64,000 nt of DNA, from contig JAFAYI010000016.1 in assembly GCA_019240475.1 (NCBI GenBank), positions 1-64,000 of the forward strand, given 5' to 3'. The position numbers and the translations under genes were made by a program. Below are positions 1 through 7,742 of the stretch, in pieces. This stretch comes from Acidobacteriaceae bacterium (GTDB lineage: Bacteria > Acidobacteriota > Terriglobia > Bryobacterales > Bryobacteraceae). The notes beneath the pieces are model-generated. The model was not told the DNA's origin. It did no database searches and saw only the letters and a list, made by a program, of their open reading frames with translations. Numbering within the stretch: position 1 is the stretch's first letter; every line of letters starts with the position of its first letter.

Positions 1-2
1 TG

Positions 3-206
3 CGTTATTGCGGGCTCGCGCCCCTGGTGGCGCTCGGCCATACCCTGCATGCCTGGAGAGAAGAAATCGCCACCATGTGGCGCTTCACCCGCAACAACGC
101 CATCACTGAAGGCTTTCACAACAAAATCGAAGTGCTCCAGCGTCAAGTGTACGGATTTAGAAACTTCCAGAACTACAGATTGAGAGTTAGGGTAATGTGT
201 TCTTAG
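3..206 (+). CDS. ISL3-family transposase, C-terminal fragment
   Basis: The open frame enters from the left edge and stops with TAG at 204-206, giving 67 residues. It contains the hallmark C-terminal block of ISL3 DDE transposases: WRFTRNNAITEG, then HNKIEVLQRQVYGFRN, then NYRLRV. In the family the glutamate of the ITEG-type motif is the last acidic residue of the DDE triad, and the K-x-L-K/Q-R-x-x-YGFRNFxNYRLRV segment is diagnostic. The N-terminal zinc-binding and HTH parts are outside the window, so it cannot be said whether the gene is intact. The preserved frame up to the stop suggests a recent or still functional copy. Confidence 0.85.
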   Translation, partial: RYCGLAPLVALGHTLHAWREEIATMWRFTRNNAITEGFHNKIEVLQRQVYGFRNFQNYRLRVRVMCS

Positions 207-227
207 AATCAGTCGGAGCCGTGCTTG

Positions 228-249
228 CCCCCATTAAGTGCGTAGAGCC
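228..249 (-). repeat. Candidate ISL3 terminal inverted repeat
   Basis: Read on the minus strand this 22-bp stretch begins GGCTCTACGCACTTAATGGG, which fits an ISL3-type terminal repeat. It sits 21 bp after the transposase stop, where an end is expected. Assignment is by resemblance only, because the partner repeat is not in the window. Confidence 0.45.
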
Positions 250-269
250 GAGGTTTACTCTCAGAGGTT

Positions 270-347
270 TGGTCGGGCCGCCGGGATTTGAACCCGGGAC
301 CTCTTGCACCCCAAGCAAGCGCGCTAGCCAGGCTGCGCCACGGCCCG
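270..347 (-). tRNA. tRNA-Pro, anticodon GGG, CCA encoded
   Basis: The minus strand folds into a full cloverleaf. Acceptor arms are CGGGCCG and CGGCCCG, and the D-arm contains GGCGCAGCCTGGCTAGCGC. The anticodon stem is CTTGC/GCAAG with 7-nt loop TTGGGGT, giving anticodon GGG (reads CCC proline codons). The T-arm contains GGTTCAAATCC. The discriminator A and a genomically encoded CCA follow (270-273). The 3' end faces the insertion sequence remnant about 20 bp away. Confidence 0.95.
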
Positions 348-390
348 AAGATTTCAGTCTAACGCACATACGGAAATGAAGCCTCGGTGG

Positions 391-1533
391 TCAGCCCGCA
401 GCTTTTTCCTGGCGCCGATCCGCCACGATCGTGACCTCCATATCATCGGCAAGGCTGACCACTTGGCTAATCAGGCTTTTCCGCAATAGCCGGTCCATGC
501 TCTTGCCAGCCGAGCGCGGCAGGAAAATCTGGCGCGCTTTATTCAAGCGAGCAAAATCTACCACTGCCTGCGCGTGATCGGCGCCAATCAGAATGCGGGT
601 TTCAATGTGCATGTTGCGCGCAAAATTGAGGTGCCGTTCGATGGCTTCGCGCCTGGCAGCTGGCAATGAAGACAAATCGCTTTGTTCCGCTACAAATACT
701 GCGAAGCAGTCGGCGTGAATCACATCCGCGACTCGTTTGCCGCGCCTGATTAGCATCGCGGTCGAAGGGTCTTCGCTGATGTATATAACCACCGCGTCAT
801 GACGGCGCGGCTCGCGGGTGCGCGTCGAAGAGTTCCCGGAATTCGCCTGCTGCTCGGCTTCGCTCTGCTCGATCCGCTCTTCTACTTCCTGAGCGGTCTG
901 TCTCAAGGCCATCTCGCGAAGAGCCACGAGCGAGGATTCCTTGAAAAAGTTTTGCAGGGCGCGCTGCGCTTTATCGGGAGGATAGACGACGCCGCGCTCG
1001 AGTCGGTTCAATAAAGCCCGCGGAGTGAGGTCCACCATGACGACATCGTCGGCCTGCTTGACCACCCAATCGGGAATCGTCTCGCGCACCTTCACGCCGG
1101 TGATCTGCGCCATCTGGTCGTTCAAGCTCTCCAGGTGCTGCACATTCATGGTAGTGAGTACGTCGACGCCCTCATTGAGCAGTAGCAGCACATCTTCCCA
1201 TCGCTTCTCGCGCGCCGATCCCGGCACATTCGTATGTGGGAACTCATCCACCACCGCGACCTGGGGCGCGCGCGCGATGATCGCGTCGGTATCCATCTCC
1301 TCGAATGTGGACCCGCGGTAGCCGATGTTCTTGCGCGGTATCATTTCCAAGCCTTCGGTCTTGGCGATCGTATCCTTGCGGCCGTGCGGCTCGAAATAAC
1401 CGATCACCAGATCAACGCCGCGCGCCTTCAGCATCTGCGCTTCATCCAGCATCTGATAGGTCTTCCCCACACCAGCCGCATAGCCAAGGAAAATCTTCAG
1501 TTTGCCGCGGCGCTTCATTGTCTCGGCAGGCAT
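391..1533 (-). CDS. kdpD: KdpD N-terminal half: KdpD domain plus UspA domain, stand-alone
   Basis: This 380-residue protein corresponds only to the cytoplasmic N-terminus of the potassium-responsive sensor kinase KdpD. It has a Walker A motif (GYAAGVGKT, residues 17-25), a Walker B-like AVVDEFPHTN segment and the NVQHLESLND block, then a UspA-like domain after about residue 245. There are no membrane segments and no kinase domain, and a full KdpD is about 900 residues. The missing half is encoded upstream in the same direction (2254-3723) with kdpE between. The gene starts 13 bp after the kdpE stop, so the three are one operon. A second ATG at codon 6 is an alternative start. In the family this domain binds nucleotides and tunes the sensor's phosphatase activity; here it would have to act in trans. 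No kdpFABC transporter genes are visible. Confidence 0.9.
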   Translation of the reverse strand: MPAETMKRRGKLKIFLGYAAGVGKTYQMLDEAQMLKARGVDLVIGYFEPHGRKDTIAKTEGLEMIPRKNIGYRGSTFEEMDTDAIIARAPQVAVVDEFPHTNVPGSAREKRWEDVLLLLNEGVDVLTTMNVQHLESLNDQMAQITGVKVRETIPDWVVKQADDVVMVDLTPRALLNRLERGVVYPPDKAQRALQNFFKESSLVALREMALRQTAQEVEERIEQSEAEQQANSGNSSTRTREPRRHDAVVIYISEDPSTAMLIRRGKRVADVIHADCFAVFVAEQSDLSSLPAARREAIERHLNFARNMHIETRILIGADHAQAVVDFARLNKARQIFLPRSAGKSMDRLLRKSLISQVVSLADDMEVTIVADRRQEKAAG

Positions 1534-1546
1534 ATTTCTCTAAACA

Positions 1547-2257
1547 TCACTTTTCGGGCGTAGCAAATCGATAACCGATCCAGGGCTCAGTCAATATGTA
1601 GCGCGGATGAGCGGGATCGGCCTCGATCTTCTTACGGAGTTGGCTGACGAAAACGCGAAGATACTCCACTTCGTCGCCATACTCCGGGCCCCACAAGGTT
1701 TGCAGGAGTTTGCGATGCGCCACAGGTTTATTGGGATTTGACATCAAGTACTGGAGCAGTTCGAACTCTTTGGGGGTCAAGCGCACCGGTTGCCCATGCG
1801 CCGTCACTTTTCGGACGGAGAAATCGACCGTGAGGTCGTCGGAGACTATGATCGGGGACGATTGTTCTGCTGAACCAGACAGACGGCGCAAGTTGGCGCG
1901 TATGCGCGCCATCAACTCATTGACGCTAAAAGGCTTGGTGATGTAGTCATCCGCGCCAGCGTCTAGGGCGGCAATCTTGTCCTTCTCACTCGCGCGGACG
2001 GAGAGCACCAGGATGGCGGCGTCCGTTAGCGCGCGAATGGCCTGGCAAGCCGCCAAGCCACCCATCCCCGGCATGTTCATGTCCAAGAGGATTAGGTCGG
2101 GATTGCTCTCTCGCAACATTTCGATAGCTTCTTCCCCCGTGCGCGCCTCGTGCGCCTCGTAGCCGTCAGCGACTAGAGCAGTCCGCATAACGCGCCGAAG
2201 TTGCGGCTCATCGTCCACCACCAGAATGCGCCCCCCGTGATCGCGGCTCAAACTCAT
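1547..2257 (-). CDS. kdpE: KdpE-type response regulator (OmpR/PhoB family)
   Basis: This 236-residue regulator has an N-terminal receiver domain with acidic pocket DD (residues 15-16), phosphoacceptor D59 in LLDMNMPG and the conserved lysine in ITKPF. A C-terminal winged-helix DNA-binding domain follows (LTPKEFELLQYLM, later VEYLRVFVSQLRKKIE). VEYLRVFVSQLRKKIE and the C-terminal YILTEPWIGYRF are characteristic of KdpE. The start overlaps the stop of the upstream histidine kinase by 4 bp (ATGA), which implies translational coupling. It would be phosphorylated by that kinase and, by family, activate a kdp potassium-uptake operon, which is not in the window. Confidence 0.92.
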   Translation of the reverse strand: MSLSRDHGGRILVVDDEPQLRRVMRTALVADGYEAHEARTGEEAIEMLRESNPDLILLDMNMPGMGGLAACQAIRALTDAAILVLSVRASEKDKIAALDAGADDYITKPFSVNELMARIRANLRRLSGSAEQSSPIIVSDDLTVDFSVRKVTAHGQPVRLTPKEFELLQYLMSNPNKPVAHRKLLQTLWGPEYGDEVEYLRVFVSQLRKKIEADPAHPRYILTEPWIGYRFATPEK

Positions 2258-3723
2258 GCGCGCCGCTCTGCAACTCCGATTGGATCGGAAGCCGGGTGCA
2301 ATGTGATGGTGAAGCGCGAACCATGCCCGATCTGGCTTTCTACTTTCAGCGAACCTCCATGAGCTTCGGAAATCTCTTTTGCGATTGAAAGACCCATACC
2401 GGTCCCCTGCACCGCCGAATGATCGTATCGCCCTCGGTAGAACTTTTCAAATATGCGCCCCTGCTCAAGCTCGGTTAGCCCTGGGCCACCGTCTTGAACC
2501 GATATCGAGAGGAGCCCATCGACCTCGCACGCGCCTACCGTGACACACGAGCCCAAGGGACTGTACTTAATAGCGTTATCGATCAGTTGTTTGACCGCCT
2601 GTATCATCAGTTCGCGATCGGCGTTGACCAGGGGGAGCCCGCCATCAATCCGGGTTTCGATGCGATGAGAGGCGGCGCGCTCACCCAACGATTTTACGGC
2701 GGCTTCAACAATCTCGCGAATGCAGGCCGGCGTGGATTCGAGCCTGATGCGCTTAGCGTCGATCTGCGCCAGGTGCATGGCTTCGCCGAGCAACCGCTTA
2801 AGTCCATCGGCTTCCTGCTGAATGACGCCCACCAGTTCCTGCCGCTGTTCCGGAGTCATGCCAGACGCGGAGATGATCATGTCAGCAGCGGCGGCGATTG
2901 CGGTCAACGGAGTCTTGAGTTCATGAGCAAGCGCATCCAGCATGATCGATTTCAACTCCTCGCTCTTACGCACGGCTTCGGCTCGGCTGCCCGCCTCTTG
3001 CACTTGAGCCTGCGCAAGTCCCACGGCGACAGTGTTGCCGAGCGCCTGGAGACTAGCCTCCGGCAGCAGAATATCGCGCAAGCCCAGGCTGCCGAAATTC
3101 TTGTTGCCGAGGATGATCGGCAGGATGGTAGTTCGTGCGGTGGGATCGGATTGGACGCAGCCGTAGAGGGCCACTTTGCGCAGCTTGTCGTCCGAGATAG
3201 AGGTATGGAAGGCGGAGCGATGAAACTCGCCGGTTGCGGAGTCAAACAGGACCACCTCACTGAATCCGAACACCTCGATGCACTTGTTCACGATCAAGCG
3301 CGGTACATCTTCTCCTCTGCTGAGCAGCATGGCACGGCTTAGCGCGTGCAGTCTTTCCGCCTGGGTTCGCCTGACTATGAGCTCGTCGCGTTGCCGACGG
3401 AGGCGCGCCGCTAGATGGGAGGCGAAAAAGGAGACAGCGAGGAATACGACCAGCACCACCCAGCCCTGCGGGTCCCGGATCGTGACGGAGCCGATGGGCG
3501 GTACGAAGAAATAGTCGAGGCACAAAGTCGCGGCGATGGATGCGAGCACGGCCTCGGAGGGTTTGGTATACACGCCGGTGACAACCACGGCGAGCATCAG
3601 CGCGATCGCCGCGATAGTTGCGTTCGCGTGGAACACGCGCTGGCAAAACACCGACGCAGCAACCGTCCCGAGCACGACAACGGCCGTCGAGCGCGCTCGC
3701 GGCAGCATCCCCATCATGTCCAC
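2254..3723 (-). CDS. KdpD C-terminal half: DUF4118 membrane sensor histidine kinase
   Basis: This 489-residue protein begins with four hydrophobic segments (about residues 11-105), the DUF4118 region that anchors KdpD in the membrane. A GAF-like region follows (about 135-240), then a HisKA domain with phosphoacceptor H267 in ALAHELKTPL, then a HATPase domain with N-box QLIDNAIKYS, DGGPGL and GTGMGLSIAKE. This is the domain order of the C-terminal half of KdpD, but the usual KdpD/UspA N-terminus is absent and encoded as the third gene of the operon. It is first in transcription order, overlaps kdpE by 4 bp and lies 44 bp from a divergent peptidase gene. A stand-alone DUF4118 kinase with another stimulus is possible, but the gene order argues for a divided KdpD. 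Confidence 0.88.
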   Translation of the reverse strand: MDMMGMLPRARSTAVVVLGTVAASVFCQRVFHANATIAAIALMLAVVVTGVYTKPSEAVLASIAATLCLDYFFVPPIGSVTIRDPQGWVVLVVFLAVSFFASHLAARLRRQRDELIVRRTQAERLHALSRAMLLSRGEDVPRLIVNKCIEVFGFSEVVLFDSATGEFHRSAFHTSISDDKLRKVALYGCVQSDPTARTTILPIILGNKNFGSLGLRDILLPEASLQALGNTVAVGLAQAQVQEAGSRAEAVRKSEELKSIMLDALAHELKTPLTAIAAAADMIISASGMTPEQRQELVGVIQQEADGLKRLLGEAMHLAQIDAKRIRLESTPACIREIVEAAVKSLGERAASHRIETRIDGGLPLVNADRELMIQAVKQLIDNAIKYSPLGSCVTVGACEVDGLLSISVQDGGPGLTELEQGRIFEKFYRGRYDHSAVQGTGMGLSIAKEISEAHGGSLKVESQIGHGSRFTITLHPASDPIGVAERRA

Positions 3724-3725
3724 TT

Positions 3726-3762
3726 ACAGTTTATCGGGGCTTGAGGTCTGTCGATAAACTGT
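3726..3762. promoter_or_regulatory. Perfect 11-bp inverted repeat between divergent genes
   Basis: ACAGTTTATCG (3726-3736) and CGATAAACTGT (3752-3762) are perfect reverse complements separated by 15 bp. They fill most of the 44-bp gap between the divergent kinase (start 3723) and peptidase (start 3768) genes. One arm touches each start region, so a bound dimer could block both genes; a leader-RNA hairpin is the alternative. No known regulator motif was recognised. Confidence 0.5.
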
Positions 3763-3767
3763 GAGGC

Positions 3768-5408
3768 ATGAATCGCCGATCTATCGCCGCCGCGCTCCCT
3801 CCGGTACTGGCAGCCGGTCTTGCACTATGCGCCCAGCAGGTCCAGTTATCGGATCAGCAGCTGCGCGCGCACGTGAAGTATCTGTCGAGCGACGAATTGG
3901 AAGGCCGTGGCGTAGGCACGCATGGCGAGAAACTGGCTACCGAGTACATCGCAGCTCAGTTGAAATCGGAAGGCGTAGCACCGGGAGGCGACAACGGCAC
4001 CTATTTTCAGCGCGTGCCGCTGGTTGGATCGACAACGCTGGCGAAGGCGACGCTCACGATCGCGGGACAAGGGAAGAACATGCCGCTGTCATTCGTCAAA
4101 GATTGGGTGGGGACTGCATTCTCACAAGAGGCCGAAAACGATTTCGATGCGGAGGTGGTGTTCGTCGGGCACGGCATATCGGCGCCGGAATATGGTTGGG
4201 ACGACTATAAGGGCGTGGATGTAAGAGGAAAAGTGCTTGTCTATTTCACGAATGAGCCGACCTCGAACGACCCCGATTTTTTTGCGGGGCGAGCTCTGAC
4301 CTACTACGGACGCTGGACTTACAAGTTCGAAGAGGCAACCCGGCGCGGGGCCGTGGCTGCGCTGATTGTTCACACCACTCCTACAGCGGGCTACGGGTGG
4401 GGCGTGGTGAGCGGATCGTGGAGCCAGGAACATCCGGAGCTTCTACTCAAGCCTGGCACGCATGGATTGGAATTGGCGGCCTGGCTGACTGCGGATGCGG
4501 GCGCAAGGTTGCTGGCATCGACCGGCAAGAGCATACATGAGCTTCTGGCGATGGCCGATCAGAAGTCATTTCGACCAATTCCGTTGGGTGTGCGTGTGAA
4601 GGGTCATATACCTGTGAAGCTGCGCCGGATTGAGAGCCGCAATGTGATCGGGCGCGTGGAAGGCGCGGACCCAAGGCTGAAATCTGAAGCAGTGCTCTTC
4701 ACCGCGCACTGGGATCACCTGGGCATTGGAGTTCCTGTGAACGGCGACAAAATTTACAACGGGGCGGTGGATAATGCGACAGGATGCGCGATGGTGCTCG
4801 AGACCGCGCGGGCCTGGGCGGGGTTGCCGGAAAAGCCGAAGCGTAGCGCTTTGTTCCTCTTTGTGACCGCGGAGGAATCGGGGCTGCTCGGTTCGGAATA
4901 CTATGGCGAGCATCCGAAGACGCCGGCGGGGCAAACGGCGGCGGATATCAACTTTGACGCTTTCTACCCTTTCGGCAAGACGCGAGACGTTTCCGTCACG
5001 GGTTCGGAGCGAACCACGCTGTGGCCCATTATCGAGCGCGATGCCGAGCGGCTGGATTTGAAGATCGAGCCCGACGCTCAACCGGAACAAGGCCACTACT
5101 ATCGTTCCGATCACTTTTCGCTGGCGCGCGTCGGGATTCCTTCTTTTTCGGTCTCGCAAGGAACCGATTACATCGGCAAGCCCGCCGATTTCGGCAAAAC
5201 CGTTTTCGAAGAATACAATACCAAGCATTATCACCAGCCGTCGGATGAATATCGGGAAACTTGGGATTTCGCCGGCATCAAACAAATGGCGGAGTTCGGG
5301 ATGACGCTCGGAATCGACTTCGCGAATGTGGCTGAGCTTCCGACGTGGAATCCAGGAGACGAGTTTCTGAACGCCCGGCAGCGGAGCGGCGTTCACTCCG
5401 GCCAGTAA
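3768..5408 (+). CDS. Secreted M28-family metallopeptidase with PA-like insert
   Basis: This 546-residue zinc peptidase has an N-terminal signal peptide (hydrophobic to about residue 22, LALCAQQ). A region with LSSDELEGRGVGTHGE and a protease-associated-type insert (about 120-290) follows, then the M28 catalytic domain. Metal-binding and catalytic residues are visible: the TAHWDHLGI histidine, the GAVDNATG aspartate, the EESGLLGSEYY glutamates, a later aspartate in INFDAFYP, and a histidine in SDHFSLARVGIP. Such enzymes are aminopeptidases or carboxypeptidases acting outside the cytoplasm. The gene is monocistronic, divergent from the sensor kinase, with an inverted repeat just upstream. Length and motifs look intact; the substrate cannot be told. 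Confidence 0.9.
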   Translation: MNRRSIAAALPPVLAAGLALCAQQVQLSDQQLRAHVKYLSSDELEGRGVGTHGEKLATEYIAAQLKSEGVAPGGDNGTYFQRVPLVGSTTLAKATLTIAGQGKNMPLSFVKDWVGTAFSQEAENDFDAEVVFVGHGISAPEYGWDDYKGVDVRGKVLVYFTNEPTSNDPDFFAGRALTYYGRWTYKFEEATRRGAVAALIVHTTPTAGYGWGVVSGSWSQEHPELLLKPGTHGLELAAWLTADAGARLLASTGKSIHELLAMADQKSFRPIPLGVRVKGHIPVKLRRIESRNVIGRVEGADPRLKSEAVLFTAHWDHLGIGVPVNGDKIYNGAVDNATGCAMVLETARAWAGLPEKPKRSALFLFVTAEESGLLGSEYYGEHPKTPAGQTAADINFDAFYPFGKTRDVSVTGSERTTLWPIIERDAERLDLKIEPDAQPEQGHYYRSDHFSLARVGIPSFSVSQGTDYIGKPADFGKTVFEEYNTKHYHQPSDEYRETWDFAGIKQMAEFGMTLGIDFANVAELPTWNPGDEFLNARQRSGVHSGQ

Positions 5409-5480
5409 GATACCCGGCCGTCGTATCGCACCGCGGGCTGTAGGCCTTCTACATGCCTCGTAGCAGACTGTCTACAGCCT

Positions 5481-5835
5481 ATGCCGGAGCCCGACTATCA
5501 GAACCGCATCGAACTTCTGCAGGGGACGCTCGATGTTGATTCTGCAAACCTTGCCAGGGGGCCGCAGCACTGCTACGGAGTCTCGAATGCAATTCGCGCA
5601 AATTCGGGCGACCTGTTGCGGGTGGAAACGGGTTCACTTTTTCCGGCGCTGCACAGGCTGGCGCGAAAGGGGTGGATAAAGGCGGAGTGGAACCAGAGCG
5701 AGGCCGACGGCGGGCTAGGTTTTACCGGCTGACTACAACGGGCAAGCGGCGACTGCTTTCGGAGCGCAGCCGATGGGATCAACGGTAAACGCAATCGCCC
5801 GAGTTCTCAATCAAGCACCGGTTGAGGAGCGGTGA
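5481..5835 (+). pseudogene. Decayed PadR-family transcriptional regulator
   Basis: The intact family reads roughly LLQGTLD..IL..LARGPQHGYG.., SGD..VE.GSLYPALHRLERKGWI..EW, then YRLT..G...L. Here the first blocks occur (LLQGTLDV, LARGPQHCYG, SGDLLRVETGSLFPALHRL, KGWIKAEW), but the frame shifts several times. One pair of indels lies near 5535-5555, another near 5715-5725 before FYRLTTTGKRRLLSERSRW, and a third near 5785 before NAIARVLNQAPVEER and TGA at 5833-5835. The glycine normally following PQH is a cysteine. PadR regulators of this type usually sit directly before ADOP permease genes, as here. Both are broken, which suggests the pair was inactivated together. Confidence 0.8.
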
Positions 5836-5836
5836 G

Positions 5837-7436
5837 ATGAACATCCCTTTTTTGAACCGGCGGCGCGATCGCGAGCTGTAACGAACCTGCAGCTTGCGCG
5901 CGCAGCGGCGCGTGGGCGCGAGATGAGTCTGCGGCTTGCGCTGGGCGCGGGCCGGGCGAGGATCATTCGTCAATTGTTGACAGAGAGCCTGGTAATTTCG
6001 ATTGCGGGAGCGGCGCTGGGGTTTGATATGCAGCATTGTGGGCCACGCGACTGTTCTTGCAAGTGATGGCCGGTGGAACGCAAATGGGGTTGTCGGTACG
6101 ACTGGATGCGAGGGTGTGATGCTTCACGGCTGCCGTGGCGATTGTTGCGGGGCTGCTGATCGGGCTTGGGCCCGCTGTGCAGGCCTCGCGGGCGGACTTG
6201 ATCTCCGTCTCAAAACCAGCAAAGTGGATAACCAGAGAACTTTCACGCGCAGTTTCGGCAAGATGTTGATTGTTTCGCAGATGGTGTTTTCGCTGGTTCT
6301 GCTGGTGACGGCCGTGCTTTTCATTCGCACTCTGCGCAACTTAGAGCGAGCCGACACGGGTTATTCGCGGAACGGGTTGCTGCTGGCGCAGGTGGACTTC
6401 AAAGCCGCGGGTTATGACGACTATAGAGTGGATCAACTGACGCGACGGTTGCTGGAAGGTGTTCAAGCCCTCCCTGGGGTGGAAACGGCAAGCTTTTCCG
6501 ACAACGGTCTCTTCAGCGGCACGGACTCGGAGGCCAACGACGAGATCGAAGGGTTTGGGCCGCGCACGCCGGAAGACAAAGTGAATCGCTACGACCGGGT
6601 CGGACCGAACTATTTCTACACGATCGGCGCTCGTATGATCCTGGGCCGGGGCATCGGGCCCCAAGATAGCGAGAACGCCCTTAAAGTGGCGATGATCAAT
6701 GAAAAGATGGCGCAGTTTTACTTTAGGCATGAGAATCCAATCGGGCGTCACATTTTCGATAGCGACGACCCATCGGGAAAGGATCGTATAGCCATACCGT
6801 TCGTTGGCGTGGTGAGGGACTTGAAGCAGAACAACCTGAAGGAGCCGCCGCCACGGCGCTTCTATCTGGCGCTTCTGCAGCACAGAGCGACCGATCCTAT
6901 CGATTCACTGAGCGTCGAGATACGGACGCGCGCGCCTTCCTCGCCGCTCGCTAATGCAGTGCGGCGCGCGATCAAGAATGTTGATCCGAAGCTGCCGGTC
7001 GATTTGAAAAGCGCCGACGATCTGATTGCGGACGAAGTAAGCCAGGAGAAGGGGTGGCGCAGCTCTCGGGCTTTTTCGGCGCACTCGCAGTGTTGCTGGC
7101 GAGCATCGGTCTGTATGGGGTAATGTCCTACCTGATGGCGAGACGGACTATGGAGATTGGAATTCGCATGGCGCTAGGGGCGCGGCGGCCGGCAGTAATG
7201 GAAGATGGTGATGCGCGAGACATTCCGGCTGGGTTCTGGTCGGGCTAGCGGTGGGACTGGCGGGATCGTGGGGGATCGCGAGAGTCGTGTCGAAGAGCCT
7301 GTTCGGGCTATCGCCGTTCGATCCGGTCAGCACAGGTGGAGCGGCCACAGTTGTCGCGCTTGCGGCCACTATCGCGACTTACTTGCCGGCGCGCCGGGCG
7401 GCACGTGTCGATCCGATGGCGGCCCTGCGGAACGAG
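5837..7436 (+). pseudogene. Decayed ADOP/MacB-type ABC permease
   Basis: The start is 1 bp after the decayed PadR stop. An N-terminal remnant ([14 protein letters not shown]) hits TAA and joins directly to a segment normally hundreds of residues further in ([20 protein letters not shown], then [10 protein letters not shown]). About 300 codons are therefore missing. Further frameshifts lie near 6030, 6120 and 6190, and again near 7060 and 7200-7240. Reassembled across frames it gives the second half of an acidobacterial duplicated orphan permease: a MacB periplasmic core (about 6200-7040) and a final FtsX block ([49 protein letters not shown]). The usual stop is absent. The frame runs into the antisense of tRNA-Thr, so the 3' end was probably truncated there. 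Confidence 0.85.
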
Positions 7437-7442
7437 GAGACG

Positions 7443-7518
7443 TGGAGCCACCCGCCGGGATCGAACCGGCGACCTACGGTTTACGAAACCGTCGCTCTAC
7501 CAACTGAGCTAGGGTGGC
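7443..7518 (-). tRNA. tRNA-Thr, anticodon CGU, CCA encoded
   Basis: The minus strand gives acceptor arms GCCACCC/GGGTGGC, D-arm GCTCAGTTGGTAGAGC, anticodon stem ACGGT/ACCGT with loop TTCGTAA (anticodon CGT, reading ACG), T-arm GGTTCGATCC, discriminator T and encoded CCA (7443-7445). All stems pair. Its 3' end lies 6 bp from the last recognisable codon of the decayed ADOP permease. Confidence 0.95.
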
Positions 7519-7742
7519 TTTCGACGCCTTCAGTTTAGCTTACGAGCCGCGCGCGAGGCTGCATTATGAGATTCAAATTGGAGCCCCGCCACCCTCCGGT
7601 TCTCGGCTGCTCCAGGATGCCGAATCGAGCTTGCACGGTATTGTAATGATTAGTGGATTTGTACGTCGCCAGTCAGGGCTCCGCGGTTGACTGCCTCCAG
7701 GTCGTCCGCCAGTAGCCGAACATCGGAACCGTTCGAGTCACG

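Larger units (their letters stand above)
1..249 (+). mobile_element. Right end of an ISL3-family insertion sequence (partial)
   Basis: The left part lies outside the window. The visible part is the transposase C-terminus followed by about 40 bp ending in a sequence whose reverse complement starts GGCTCTACGCACTTAATGG. That resembles the terminal inverted repeats I recall for ISL3 elements (GG..TA/TC..AATGG pattern). The element would end near 249, about 20 bp from the 3' end of a tRNA-Pro gene. The exact boundary and any 8-bp target duplication cannot be checked because the other end is missing. Confidence 0.6.

Noticed and set aside
187..379. Two overlapping 60-codon frames across 187-379
   Set aside because: They lie over the tRNA-Pro gene and IS end; no coding evidence.
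2494..3342. Long open frame (282 codons) antisense to the DUF4118 kinase
   Set aside because: It overlaps a gene with clear kinase motifs, has no family resemblance and arises from codon bias in G+C-rich DNA.
4566..5396. 276-codon open frame antisense to the M28 peptidase
   Set aside because: Opposite strand of a clearly conserved peptidase, arginine-rich shadow sequence.
7251..7538. Frame continuing from the ADOP permease end through the tRNA-Thr region
   Set aside because: The part past 7436 is antisense tRNA; it only shows that the normal stop codon is missing.
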